The notes under the pieces: model-generated
The model's input: only the letters and a program-made list of their open reading frames with translations
What the model was told of the DNA's origin: nothing
Database searches by the model: none
Position numbers and translations under genes: made by a program
Assembly: GCA_002396505.1 (NCBI GenBank)
Contig: DGYA01000121.1
Coordinates: 21,489 to 47,483, forward strand
DNA length: 25,995 nt
Source: Cyanobacteria bacterium UBA5018
Lineage (GTDB): Bacteria; Cyanobacteriota; Cyanobacteriia; PCC-6307; Cyanobiaceae
Direction: 5' to 3'
Shown: one piece after another, positions 7,339 through 15,180 of the stretch
How the letters are laid out: every line of letters begins with the position of its first letter
Position numbering within the stretch: position 1 is the stretch's first letter

Positions 7339-8343
7339 GTGGATCGCACCCTCATCCAAGAAATTCTCGAGGTCGTCGAACAGGCCGCCATCGCATCCGC
7401 CGAACTTACCGGCTTGGGCCTGAAAAATGAGGCTGATGCCGCCGCTGTAGAAGCCATGCGCACCCGCATGGGCCAGATCCAGATGCAGGGCCGCATTGTG
7501 ATTGGCGAGGGCGAAAGGGATGAGGCCCCGATGCTCTACATCGGTGAGGAGGTGGGCAGCGGCACTGGCCCCGGCGTCGATTTCGCCGTGGATCCCTGCG
7601 AGGGCACCAACCTCTGCGCCAACGCCCAGCGCGGTTCGATGGCCGTACTGGCCGCCTCCGACCGGGGCGGGCTGTTCAACGCCCCCGACTTCTACATGAA
7701 GAAGCTGGCCGCTCCCCCGGCCGCCAAGGGCAAGGTGGACATCCGCAAGTCGGCCACTGAAAACATTCAGATCCTCAGCGAGGCCCTGGGAATGGCCGCC
7801 AGTGAACTGGTGATCGTGGTGATGGACCGCGCCCGCCACAAGGACCTGATCGCCGAAATCCGCGCCACCGGCGCCCGCGTTCAGCCCATCTCAGACGGCG
7901 ACGTGCAAGCCGCTATCGCCTGTGGCTTTGCCGGCACCGGCACCCATGCCCTGATGGGCATCGGCGCCGCTCCTGAGGGGGTGATCTCCGCCGCCGCCCT
8001 GCGGGCCCTCGGTGGTCACTTCCAAGGCCAGCTGGTCTATGACCCGGCCGTGGCCCAAACCAGTGAGTGGGAAGGCCTCACCCGCGAGGGCAACCTGGCT
8101 CGCCTGGCCGAGATGGGCATTGCCGATCCCGACAAGGTGTACGAGGCCGAGGAGCTGGCTTCGGGTGAAAACGTGGTATTCGCTGGCAGCGGCATCACCG
8201 ATGGCCTGCTGTTCCACGGGGTCAAGTTCGAGAAGGATTGCGTCCGCACCAGCTCCCTGGTGATCAGCACCCTTGACAACACCGCCCGGTTCACCAATAC
8301 GGTGCACATCAAGCCCGGCGCCCAGAGCATTGCTCTGAGCTGA
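7339..8343 (+). CDS. glpX: Class II fructose-1,6-bisphosphatase/sedoheptulose-1,7-bisphosphatase
   Basis: In cyanobacteria this GlpX-type enzyme hydrolyses both fructose-1,6- and sedoheptulose-1,7-bisphosphate in the Calvin cycle. Metal- and substrate-binding motifs are GEGERDEAPM, FAVDPCEGTNL and the GFAGTGTHALMGIGAAPEG region. The frame is open from 7264, but I chose GTG 7339: it gives MDRTLIQEILEVVEQAA, the usual N-terminus, and 334 residues, the usual length. The 25 upstream codons (Ser/Pro-rich) look like untranslated leader. The hemA start follows 41 bases downstream on the same strand, so the two may share transcripts. Confidence 0.95.
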   Translation: MDRTLIQEILEVVEQAAIASAELTGLGLKNEADAAAVEAMRTRMGQIQMQGRIVIGEGERDEAPMLYIGEEVGSGTGPGVDFAVDPCEGTNLCANAQRGSMAVLAASDRGGLFNAPDFYMKKLAAPPAAKGKVDIRKSATENIQILSEALGMAASELVIVVMDRARHKDLIAEIRATGARVQPISDGDVQAAIACGFAGTGTHALMGIGAAPEGVISAAALRALGGHFQGQLVYDPAVAQTSEWEGLTREGNLARLAEMGIADPDKVYEAEELASGENVVFAGSGITDGLLFHGVKFEKDCVRTSSLVISTLDNTARFTNTVHIKPGAQSIALS

Positions 8344-8384
8344 TTCCAACTGTTCGGAACCCGGATCACGTCAATTCTGCCTCC

Positions 8385-9695
8385 ATGCACATAGCTGTAG
8401 TCGGCCTGAGCCATCGCACGGCTCCGGTTGAGATCCGGGAGCGCCTCAGCATCCCGGAGCAAACCATGGAGGCTTCGCTGCAGAAGCTGCGCTCCGACGA
8501 GCAGGTGCTGGAGGCCTCCATCCTCAGCACCTGCAACCGGCTGGAGATCTACACGCTGCTGCGCCACCCTGACCAGGGCCTATCGGCGGTGGGGCAATTC
8601 CTCAGCCAGCACTCGGGGCTGGCGGTGGCTGAACTAACGCCCCACCTTTTCACCTACCACCACCAGGAGGCGGTCGCCCACCTGATGCGGGTGGCAGCGG
8701 GCCTGGATTCGCTGGTGCTGGGGGAGGGTCAAATCCTCTCCCAGGTGAAAAAAATGGTGCGCCTTGGCCAGGAGCACCGCTCGGTGGGTCCGATCCTCAA
8801 CCGCCTGCTCAACCAGGCGGTGAGCACGGGCAAACGGGTGCGCACCGAAACAAACCTCGGCACCGGGGCGGTTTCGATCAGTTCAGCGGCTGTCGAGCTG
8901 GCCCAGCTGAAGGTGGGCCAGGCCCGAGGCCTCGATGATTTGGTGCCCCTGGACCAGGAGCAGGTGGCCGTTGTCGGCGCAGGCCGCATGGCCCGTCTAC
9001 TGCTGCAGCACCTGCAGGCCAAGGGCTGCCGTGGCGTGGTGCTGCTGAATCGAACCGTCAGCCGGGCGGAAGCCCTGGCGGCCGATTTTCCGGCGCTGCC
9101 GGTGCAATGTCGTCCCTTAGACGATTTTGACCATTGTCTGAGCACCTGTTCCCTGGTGTTCACCAGCACGGCCTCCGAGGATCCGATCATCACCGCCGAG
9201 CGGCTCAGTGCCCTGAACCGGCGCAGCTCCTTGATGCTGGTGGATATCGGCGTACCGCGCAACATCAGTGCTGATGTGGTGCATCTGCCCGGCGTGCAGG
9301 CCTACAACGTCGATGATCTCCAGGAGGTGGTAGCCCGCAACCAGGAGGCGCGCCGCGAGATGGCGGCGGAGGCGGAGGGGTTACTGGAGGAGGAGTCGCG
9401 CCTGTTCCTGGAATGGTGGGATGGCCTGGAGGCGGTGCCGGTGGTAAATCGCCTGCGGCGCCAACTGGAGGACATCCGCGAACAGGAATTGCAAAAGGCC
9501 CTCAGCCGCATGGGGCCAGATCTATCGGCCCGGGAGCGCAAGGTGGTGGAGGCGCTCAGCAAGGGGATTATCAACAAGATCCTGCACACCCCTGTCACCA
9601 ACCTGCGGGCCCCCCAGCCCCGCCCCCAGCGCCATGTGGCGATTCGGGTGTTGGAACAGTTGTTTGAACTCACCGAGCTCCATCCAGATGAGTGA
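8385..9695 (+). CDS. hemA: Glutamyl-tRNA reductase
   Basis: HemA reduces glutamyl-tRNA(Glu) to glutamate-1-semialdehyde with NADPH, the committed step to haem and chlorophyll. The nucleophilic cysteine is C50 in LSTCNRLEIY, the conserved H99 precedes the LGEGQILSQVKKM segment (112-124), and the NADPH-binding motif is VVGAGRMA (196-203). The C-terminal helical dimerisation domain contains LSKGIINKILHTPVTNLR. The length of 436 residues is typical. It lies between glpX and glgC, in the order I recall for marine picocyanobacteria. Confidence 0.97.
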   Translation: MHIAVVGLSHRTAPVEIRERLSIPEQTMEASLQKLRSDEQVLEASILSTCNRLEIYTLLRHPDQGLSAVGQFLSQHSGLAVAELTPHLFTYHHQEAVAHLMRVAAGLDSLVLGEGQILSQVKKMVRLGQEHRSVGPILNRLLNQAVSTGKRVRTETNLGTGAVSISSAAVELAQLKVGQARGLDDLVPLDQEQVAVVGAGRMARLLLQHLQAKGCRGVVLLNRTVSRAEALAADFPALPVQCRPLDDFDHCLSTCSLVFTSTASEDPIITAERLSALNRRSSLMLVDIGVPRNISADVVHLPGVQAYNVDDLQEVVARNQEARREMAAEAEGLLEEESRLFLEWWDGLEAVPVVNRLRRQLEDIREQELQKALSRMGPDLSARERKVVEALSKGIINKILHTPVTNLRAPQPRPQRHVAIRVLEQLFELTELHPDE

Positions 9696-9852
9696 TCGGG
9701 CACAACAGAGCCCAGGTTGCTAAGCAAGAGCTGCCTCGTTAAGCACCCTCGACACAGCTCTGCAACAGTTCGTACCGCCTGCCGGCAAAAGGGTCGCGCA
9801 CTGCTCACTCACTCAAGTACGGTCGGCCGAGCCGTCCACAGCAACCCAAGTT

Positions 9853-11148
9853 ATGAAGCGTGTTCTGGCGATTATTCTCGGTGGCGGTGCCGGCACCCGG
9901 CTCTACCCGCTCACCAAGATGCGGGCAAAGCCCGCTGTGCCACTGGCGGGGAAATATCGGCTTATCGATATCCCGGTTAGCAATTGTATCAACTCGGAGA
10001 TTAACAAAATCTACGTGTTGACCCAGTTCAACAGTGCCTCGTTGAACCGTCACCTGACCATGACCTACAACCTCTCCGCCGGATTCGGCCAGGGGTTTGT
10101 AGAGGTGTTGGCAGCCCAACAGACCCCGGATAGTCCCAGCTGGTTTGAGGGCACTGCCGATGCGGTGCGCAAATACAAGTGGCTGTTCCAGGAATGGGAT
10201 GTTGATCACTATGTAATCCTTTCCGGTGACCAGCTCTATCGGATGGACTACGCCAAGTTTGTTCACCACCATATTGCAACAGGTGCCAATCTCACCGTGG
10301 GCGCCCTGCCGGTTGATCCAGTGCAGGCAGAGGGTTTCGGCCTTATGCGCACCGATAGCAATGGCGTTATCCAAGAATTCCGCGAAAAGCCCAAGGGGGC
10401 CGATCTAGAAGCGATGCAGGTGGATACCCAACAGATGGGTCTATCCGCCGAGGATGCGGCCAATCGTCCCTACCTCGCCTCGATGGGGATTTACGTTTTT
10501 AGCCGGCAGACATTGTTCGACCTGCTGGATACAAATCCCGATGCTACCGATTTTGGCAAGGAACTTATTCCGGCTTCCCTGGCAAGAGGCGATCGTCTCC
10601 AGAGCTTCCTGTTCAACGATTACTGGGAGGATATCGGTACCATTGGTGCCTTCTACGAGGCAAACCTCGCCCTAACAGAACAACCCAATCCTCCCTTCTC
10701 TTTCTACGACGAAAAGTTCCCAATCTACACCCGTCCTCGCTATCTCCCCCCCAGCAAGCTTCAGGACGCCCAAGTAACAAATTCGATCATCGGCGAGGGA
10801 TCACTGCTAAAAGCATGCAGCATTCACCACTGCGTACTAGGTGTCCGCAGCCGCGTGGAAGATGAGGTGGTATTACAAGACACCCTGCTAATGGGATCTG
10901 ATTTCTTCGAGTCTAACGAGGAGCGTGGATTACTGCGGGAGACAGGTGGCATCCCCATCGGTATTGGCAAGGGTAGCACTATAAAGAAAGCAATTATTGA
11001 CAAAAATGTGCGAATCGGCAACAATGTCAATATTACCAACAAGGATAATATCGAAGAGGCCGATCGCCCCGAGCACAACTTCTACATCCGCAATGGCATC
11101 GTAGTGGTAGTAAAAAATGGCACCATTCCCGATGGCATGATTATTTGA
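9853..11148 (+). CDS. glgC: Glucose-1-phosphate adenylyltransferase (ADP-glucose pyrophosphorylase)
   Basis: GlgC makes ADP-glucose from glucose 1-phosphate and ATP, the controlling step of glycogen synthesis, and in cyanobacteria is activated by 3-phosphoglycerate and inhibited by phosphate. The nucleotide-binding N-terminus reads GGGAGTRLYPLT, then RAKPAVPLAGKYRLIDIPVSNC. The catalytic SGDQLYRMDY and substrate-binding FREKPKG segments are intact. The C-terminal left-handed beta-helix carries IIDKNVRIGNN, the expected activator-site region. The length of 431 is the norm. It follows hemA by 157 bp, a leader with no clear promoter that I can name. The next gene is leftward dnaA, not the gnd I would expect here. 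Confidence 0.97.
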   Translation: MKRVLAIILGGGAGTRLYPLTKMRAKPAVPLAGKYRLIDIPVSNCINSEINKIYVLTQFNSASLNRHLTMTYNLSAGFGQGFVEVLAAQQTPDSPSWFEGTADAVRKYKWLFQEWDVDHYVILSGDQLYRMDYAKFVHHHIATGANLTVGALPVDPVQAEGFGLMRTDSNGVIQEFREKPKGADLEAMQVDTQQMGLSAEDAANRPYLASMGIYVFSRQTLFDLLDTNPDATDFGKELIPASLARGDRLQSFLFNDYWEDIGTIGAFYEANLALTEQPNPPFSFYDEKFPIYTRPRYLPPSKLQDAQVTNSIIGEGSLLKACSIHHCVLGVRSRVEDEVVLQDTLLMGSDFFESNEERGLLRETGGIPIGIGKGSTIKKAIIDKNVRIGNNVNITNKDNIEEADRPEHNFYIRNGIVVVVKNGTIPDGMII

Positions 11149-11763
11149 TATCCGGCCAATGTTGGCCAGGCAAGCAGTTCAGCCCCTTGGCCGCTTTCCT
11201 GACCAGCGTTGGCACTTGGCATCTGCTACCATTTACCCATGGGCATGCGATTGCTAGATCTAAAATAATAATTCAAAGATTAATAGCTTGAATTTATTGC
11301 GGCACAAGCCCTAGGGGGCAAGTAGTGGCCAATGGCTTGGCTAAGGCACCCTGGGATCTCTCTCTGCCTAGGGGACAAACTGCTGCTGGCGACTACAGCA
11401 TTCAGCGGCGCTCGGCCGTCGCAAGCAGTCGGCGGTGATCTGAAACCAGGGCTGCAGGGGGCCCATGGTGTGGTGCTGAGCCCAAGGGAGCTAAAGGGTT
11501 TGGCTGGCGATGTGATAGCTGGGGGTCGGGGTGCCGGTGGCTGAGGTTGCCGCCGGGAGGGCTGGCGGGTTAGGTAGCAGGTGGGGCTAGGCGGAAGGAG
11601 CCGTTGGGGTGGGGTGCCGGCCAGGGTTGGGGGACAGGCTGCTGGGGGGTATGAGCTAGGGGGACCTTTGCGGCACCACAGGGCTCAATCGGCCCTGGCT
11701 TAAACTTCCCAGAGCTTACCTAGGGACAAGCCAATAAGCAGTAGCCTGCTAAACGCAAATAAT
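11149..11763. other. Gene-free 615-bp gap between glgC and dnaA
   Basis: I find no supportable gene here. The left part has a GGCCA/TGGCC hairpin (11154-11167) a few bases after the glgC stop and an AT-rich inverted repeat, AATTCAA (11270-11276) with TTGAATT (11288-11294). The right part (about 11499-11663) is strikingly G-rich on the plus strand. A CAGGGC/GCCCTG hairpin lies at 11679-11697 and another hairpin overlaps the dnaA stop. A 70-codon open frame at 11332-11544 has no ribosome-binding site and no recognisable family. Confidence 0.6.
11606..11633 (+). other. Potential G-quadruplex motif
   Basis: Four G-runs of at least three occur within 28 bases: 11606-11609, 11611-11614, 11624-11626 and 11629-11633, with loops of 1, 9 and 2 bases. 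More runs follow at 11644-11649 and 11659-11663. The motif is on the plus strand, so it would fold in read-through RNA from glgC, while the dnaA-direction transcript would be C-rich. Confidence 0.4.
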
Positions 11764-11772
11764 CTATTTGCG
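11754..11772 (-). terminator. Hairpin overlapping the dnaA stop codon
   Basis: CGCAAATA (11754-11761) and TATTTGCG (11765-11772) form a perfect 8-bp stem around a 3-base loop. The stem includes the last codons and the stop of dnaA. Only a short TTT follows on the minus strand. It probably marks or stabilises the dnaA transcript 3' end. Confidence 0.5.
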
Positions 11773-13155
11773 GCGGCGCGAATCTATCTGCAATAGGTCG
11801 CGGACTTGCTGCACTTGTCTTGCCAAGTTTGGTTCTGTATTGAGCTTTTTTTCTATCTGTTCTACCGCATACATGACGGTGGAGTGGTCCTTGCCTCCGA
11901 AGGCTTCGCCAATGCGTGGCAGGGAAAGGTCGGTGCTTTGCCTCATCAAGAACATACCCACTTGGCGGGCCTGGCTTACCGCTCGCTTGCGGCTAGCGCT
12001 GCGCATCTCCTCTACGGTTACACCAAATACCTCAGCCACCTTATCGATCACCTGCTCTGGCTTGACATCCACATCGCCCCCATTTGGGTCGAGCATCGGT
12101 GCCACCGAGTCGACGGTCATTGGCAGGCCGGTAATCGATACGAAAGCCACTGCCCTGGTAAGAGCGCCTTCAAGTTCACGAATATTTGAGGTGAAGCGTC
12201 CGGCGATGAACTGAATCAAATCCCTGGGCAGGGACATCTGCTCCTGCTCAGCTTTCTTATGCAGGATCGCCATACGGGTTTCCATATCTGGAGGCTGGAT
12301 ATCGGCAATCAACCCCATCGAAAAACGAGAGATCAGCCTTTCCTGCAGGCGGGGGATTTGACTTGGTGGCCTATCGGAAGCAATCACCAACTGTCGGCCC
12401 GCTTCATGGAGAGCATTAAAGGTGTGAAAAAACTCTTCCTGGGTATACTCCTTTCCTTCAATAAACTGGATATCATCCACCAGGATCACGTCTGCGGCGC
12501 GATATTTATCGCGGAAAGACTGCATGCTATCCTTGCGGATAGCCTGAATCAAGTCATTAGTAAAAGTTTCCGTAGAAACATAAAACACTTTCGAATCTTG
12601 ATTTATCTCGAGTCGGTAGTGGCCAATCGCCTGCATCAGGTGGGTCTTCCCCAGGCCGACACCGCCGCAGATGAACAGCGGATTGAACTCTCTTCCGGGC
12701 GCCTCGGCGACGGCCAGGGCAGCTGCGTGGGCCAAGCGGCTGTTTTGACCGACAACGAAGCGATTGAACACGTAGCGGGGGTTCAATCCGGGGGCCAGCC
12801 TGCGGGGGCGTTCGCCGCTGCTGCTGCTGCTGGCTGTCGGCGCTGGCTGCGCCGTGGCCAGGGCCTGGGCCTCCGGGGCCCCTGGCGCCCCAGAGCTGGC
12901 CTCCTCGCTGGTAGCCGCCACCACCAGCACCTGTACCGGCTGGCCAGCCATCTCGCTGGCAACCGCCTCAATGGTGCCTAGGTAGTTCTTGCGCAGCCAA
13001 CTGCAGGCGAAGCTGCTGGGGGCCTCCAGCTCCAACTGACCCTGCTCGTAGCGGCGGCAGCGGGCTGGACGGATCCAGGTTTCGAAGGTGGGCTTGCTCA
13101 GGCTGGCCTGCAATGCCTCTTGCACCTGGTGCCACAGCTGATCTGCCTGCTGCAC
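11764..13155 (-). CDS. dnaA: Chromosomal replication initiator DnaA
   Basis: DnaA binds origin DnaA boxes and opens the duplex. All four domains are present in 463 residues. Domain I (about 1-80) includes FETWIRP. A low-complexity Ala/Ser/Pro linker (about 81-118) forms domain II. The AAA+ domain follows, with Walker A GGVGLGKT (164-171), Walker B LVDDIQ (225-230), the arginine-finger segment RLISRFSMGL and sensor 2 NIRELEGAL. Domain IV carries the DNA-binding signature GGKDHSTVMYA (420-430). The start is GTG 13155; an in-frame TAA three codons upstream excludes a longer protein. It is divergent from the DegP-like gene, sharing an 87-bp intergenic region. No DnaA-box cluster is visible nearby, so oriC is probably elsewhere. 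Confidence 0.97.
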   Translation of the reverse strand: MQQADQLWHQVQEALQASLSKPTFETWIRPARCRRYEQGQLELEAPSSFACSWLRKNYLGTIEAVASEMAGQPVQVLVVAATSEEASSGAPGAPEAQALATAQPAPTASSSSSGERPRRLAPGLNPRYVFNRFVVGQNSRLAHAAALAVAEAPGREFNPLFICGGVGLGKTHLMQAIGHYRLEINQDSKVFYVSTETFTNDLIQAIRKDSMQSFRDKYRAADVILVDDIQFIEGKEYTQEEFFHTFNALHEAGRQLVIASDRPPSQIPRLQERLISRFSMGLIADIQPPDMETRMAILHKKAEQEQMSLPRDLIQFIAGRFTSNIRELEGALTRAVAFVSITGLPMTVDSVAPMLDPNGGDVDVKPEQVIDKVAEVFGVTVEEMRSASRKRAVSQARQVGMFLMRQSTDLSLPRIGEAFGGKDHSTVMYAVEQIEKKLNTEPNLARQVQQVRDLLQIDSRRRK

Positions 13156-13242
13156 CGAGGGGGCTTACCTAACAGTCTCGAATATACGCAGTGCCAGGGG
13201 CGCGGGCTGTCATAGAAGATGCATTGAGCCCCAGGCGATGCA

Positions 13243-14376
13243 GTGTCGATGCCCTCCCGTTCTCTGAGTTGCTCTGCCGGCACAATCGCTGTACTGGCCA
13301 TGCTGCTGGCCGGTTGCGATGGGCGCTTGCCCGGGTTGCCAGGCCGGCAGGAGGCCCCTGAAGCCAGAATTTCCGATGCACCGCCTAGCCCCTCGCTGCG
13401 GGCCGGCGGCAACGTGATTGTCGATGCCGTTGCCAAGGTGGGACCCGCGGTGGTGCGCATCGATACCACCACCCGGGTGATCAATCCGATCGGCGGCCTG
13501 TTTGGTCAGGGTCCCTCGATCCAGCAACAGCAAGGCCTGGGTTCGGGCTTCATCACCCGCTCCGATGGGGTGATCCTCACCAATGCCCACGTGGTTGAGG
13601 GGGCGAATGGAGTGACGGTCACCCTGCCCGATGGCCGCACTTTCAAAGGCAAAGTGCTCGGCGGTGATCCGCTCACCGATGTGGCGGTGGTGAAGGTGGT
13701 GGCCTCCAAATTGCCGGTGGCTTCCCTGGGGGATTCGGCCAAGGTGCGACCCGGCGAATGGGCGATCGCCATCGGCAACCCCCTGGGCCTGGACAACACC
13801 GTCACCGCAGGCATCATCAGTGCGATTCAGCGCACCAATGCGGTGGGAGAAGGGCAGCGGGTGCCCTACATCCAGACCGACGCCGCCGTGAATCCTGGCA
13901 ATAGTGGTGGTCCGCTGATCAACGACCGCGGCGAGGTGATCGGTGTAAATACGGCGATTCGCCAGGCACCGGGAGCTGGGTTGAGTTTTGCGATCCCGAT
14001 CAACACGGCGCGAGAAATTGCCGCCCAGATCGTGCAACGGGGCTATGCCAGTCACCCCTACATCGGCATTCGCCTCCAGACCCTCACCCCCCAGTTGGCC
14101 CGAGAGATCAACGCCACCACCAGCGAATGCCGGCTACCTGAAGTGAATGGGGTGGTGGTGGTGGAGGTGATGAACGGCAGCCCCGCCGCCAAGGGTGGCC
14201 TGAAGCCCTGCGATCTGATCGAGAGCGTCGGCGACACCACGGTGAAAAATCCATCCCAGGTGCAGCTGGCCGTGGATCAGGCCCGAGTGGGCCAAGAGCT
14301 GGTGGTCAAAGTTCGCCGCGGCGACCGTCGCGCCAACCTCAGCATGCGACCAGCCGAACTGCCCCACAATTCTTGA
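13243..14376 (+). CDS. DegP/HtrA-type serine protease, predicted lipoprotein
   Basis: A trypsin-like periplasmic or thylakoid-lumen protease involved in protein quality control. The catalytic triad is H116 (LTNAHVVEG), D146 (DPLTDVAVV) and S221 (GNSGGPLI). A single PDZ domain follows (about 272-365), with VVVEVMNGSPAAKGGLKPCDLI. The N-terminus has a hydrophobic stretch ending in the lipobox LLAGC, so C25 is probably lipidated and the enzyme membrane-anchored. Starts at GTG 13243 or ATG 13249 are both possible. Synteny with divergent dnaA is what I recall from Synechococcus. The exact Deg paralogue (HhoA, HhoB or HtrA) cannot be decided from this sequence alone. Confidence 0.93.
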   Translation: MSMPSRSLSCSAGTIAVLAMLLAGCDGRLPGLPGRQEAPEARISDAPPSPSLRAGGNVIVDAVAKVGPAVVRIDTTTRVINPIGGLFGQGPSIQQQQGLGSGFITRSDGVILTNAHVVEGANGVTVTLPDGRTFKGKVLGGDPLTDVAVVKVVASKLPVASLGDSAKVRPGEWAIAIGNPLGLDNTVTAGIISAIQRTNAVGEGQRVPYIQTDAAVNPGNSGGPLINDRGEVIGVNTAIRQAPGAGLSFAIPINTAREIAAQIVQRGYASHPYIGIRLQTLTPQLAREINATTSECRLPEVNGVVVVEVMNGSPAAKGGLKPCDLIESVGDTTVKNPSQVQLAVDQARVGQELVVKVRRGDRRANLSMRPAELPHNS

Positions 14377-14378
14377 TT

Positions 14379-14395
14379 CATCAAATTTTTTGATG
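14379..14395 (+). terminator. Hairpin after the protease gene
   Basis: CATCAA (14379-14384) and TTGATG (14390-14395) pair perfectly two bases after the stop codon, with an ATTTT loop. The stem is short and no T-run follows, so termination would be weak. The next gene begins about 55 bases on. Confidence 0.4.
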
Positions 14396-14414
14396 CGCCA
14401 CCATCTTTTATCCA

Positions 14415-14579
14415 CCCATTGCCCTGGAGGCGAAAGTTGCTGCTCTAGATGCCCCAATTGCACTGGAGGCGCCAGTTGCCCTGGGGTCGCCAATTGGTCT
14501 GGGGTCGCCAATTGGTCTGGAGGCGCCAATCGGTGTTGAAACGCCAGTTGTTGGTGATGCGCCAGTTGGTGGTGATGGC
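14415..14579. repeat. 18-bp tandem array across the start of the TIGR04282 gene
   Basis: Seven exact-length 18-bp units run from 14454 to 14579: CCAATTGCACTGGAGGCG, CCAGTTGCCCTGGGGTCG, two copies close to CCAATTGGTCTGGGGTCG, CCAATCGGTGTTGAAACG, CCAGTTGTTGGTGATGCG and CCAGTTGGTGGTGATGGC. A further related unit (CCCATTGCCCTGGAGGCG) lies at 14415-14432, separated by 21 bases. Read in frame they give six-residue repeats of the type WRRQLP, WGRQLV. The last unit coincides with the conserved start of the enzyme domain (LVVMARWP). Confidence 0.88.
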
Positions 14580-15180
14580 CCGCTGGCCCGCCGCAGGGCG
14601 TTGCAAGAGTCGCTTGGCCAGGGGTCTTGGCCGCCAAAGAGCGGCGGAGATTCAACGCCGGCTCACGGATCACACCATGGCCACCTGCCGTCAATGGCGC
14701 GGCCGCCAGGGAGCTGACGCCAAAAACCAATTGGTGCTCGCCGTCGATGGCCTGGCCCCGCGGGCGGCGCGGCGCTGGGGAGAGGGCCTTGGCGTGGACA
14801 GGTGCCTCAGCCAAGGCGGCAGCGGCCTGGGCAGCCGCCTGCAGCGCCAGCTGCAACGGGCCTGGCGCGAGGGGGCCCGGCAGGTGGTGCTGATTGGCAG
14901 CGACCTACCCACATTGGCGTTGAGCGATCTGGAGTTGGCCTTTGCCGGCCTCAACTCCGCCCCCCTGGTGCTCGGTGCGGCCGCCGATGGCGGCTATTGG
15001 CTGATCGGCCTGTCACGGCCGGCAGCCAACCTTTTCTGCGGCATCCCCTGGGGCGGCGACCAGGTTTTGACGGCCACCCTCAAGGCAGCGGAGCGGCTCA
15101 ACTTGGCGCCGCTGCTGCTGGATGTCCGCACCGATCTAGACCGCCCCGGCGACCTGCTGCCCTGGCGGCGCAGCCCGTGA
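14449..15180 (+). CDS. TIGR04282/DUF2064 glycosyltransferase-like protein
   Basis: The conserved part begins at VVMARWPAAGRCKSRLA and continues with a QGGSGLGSRLQRQL segment, VVLIGSDLPTL and AAADGGYWLIGL, the pattern of the TIGR04282 (DUF2064) nucleotidyltransferase-fold family. The substrate is unknown. The open frame starts at ATG 14449, directly after a TAG, and its first 42 codons are the 18-bp repeat array. These encode repeats rich in Trp, Arg, Gln and Leu that are not part of the family. True starts may instead be ATG 14557 or 14575, giving about 200 residues. The 3' end overlaps the next glycosyltransferase gene (GTGA). TIGR04282 and TIGR04283 proteins commonly occur as neighbours. 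Confidence 0.82.
   Translation: MPQLHWRRQLPWGRQLVWGRQLVWRRQSVLKRQLLVMRQLVVMARWPAAGRCKSRLARGLGRQRAAEIQRRLTDHTMATCRQWRGRQGADAKNQLVLAVDGLAPRAARRWGEGLGVDRCLSQGGSGLGSRLQRQLQRAWREGARQVVLIGSDLPTLALSDLELAFAGLNSAPLVLGAAADGGYWLIGLSRPAANLFCGIPWGGDQVLTATLKAAERLNLAPLLLDVRTDLDRPGDLLPWRRSP

Noticed and set aside
11332..11544. 70-codon frame in the glgC-dnaA gap
   Set aside because: It has no ribosome-binding site and no recognisable domain, and lies in G-rich low-complexity DNA.
14408..14416. DnaA-box-like TTATCCACC near dnaA as part of oriC
   Set aside because: It is a single imperfect site (and a further near-match TTATCCGCA lies at about 16848); no cluster or AT-rich unwinding element is present, and cyanobacterial origins often lie away from dnaA.
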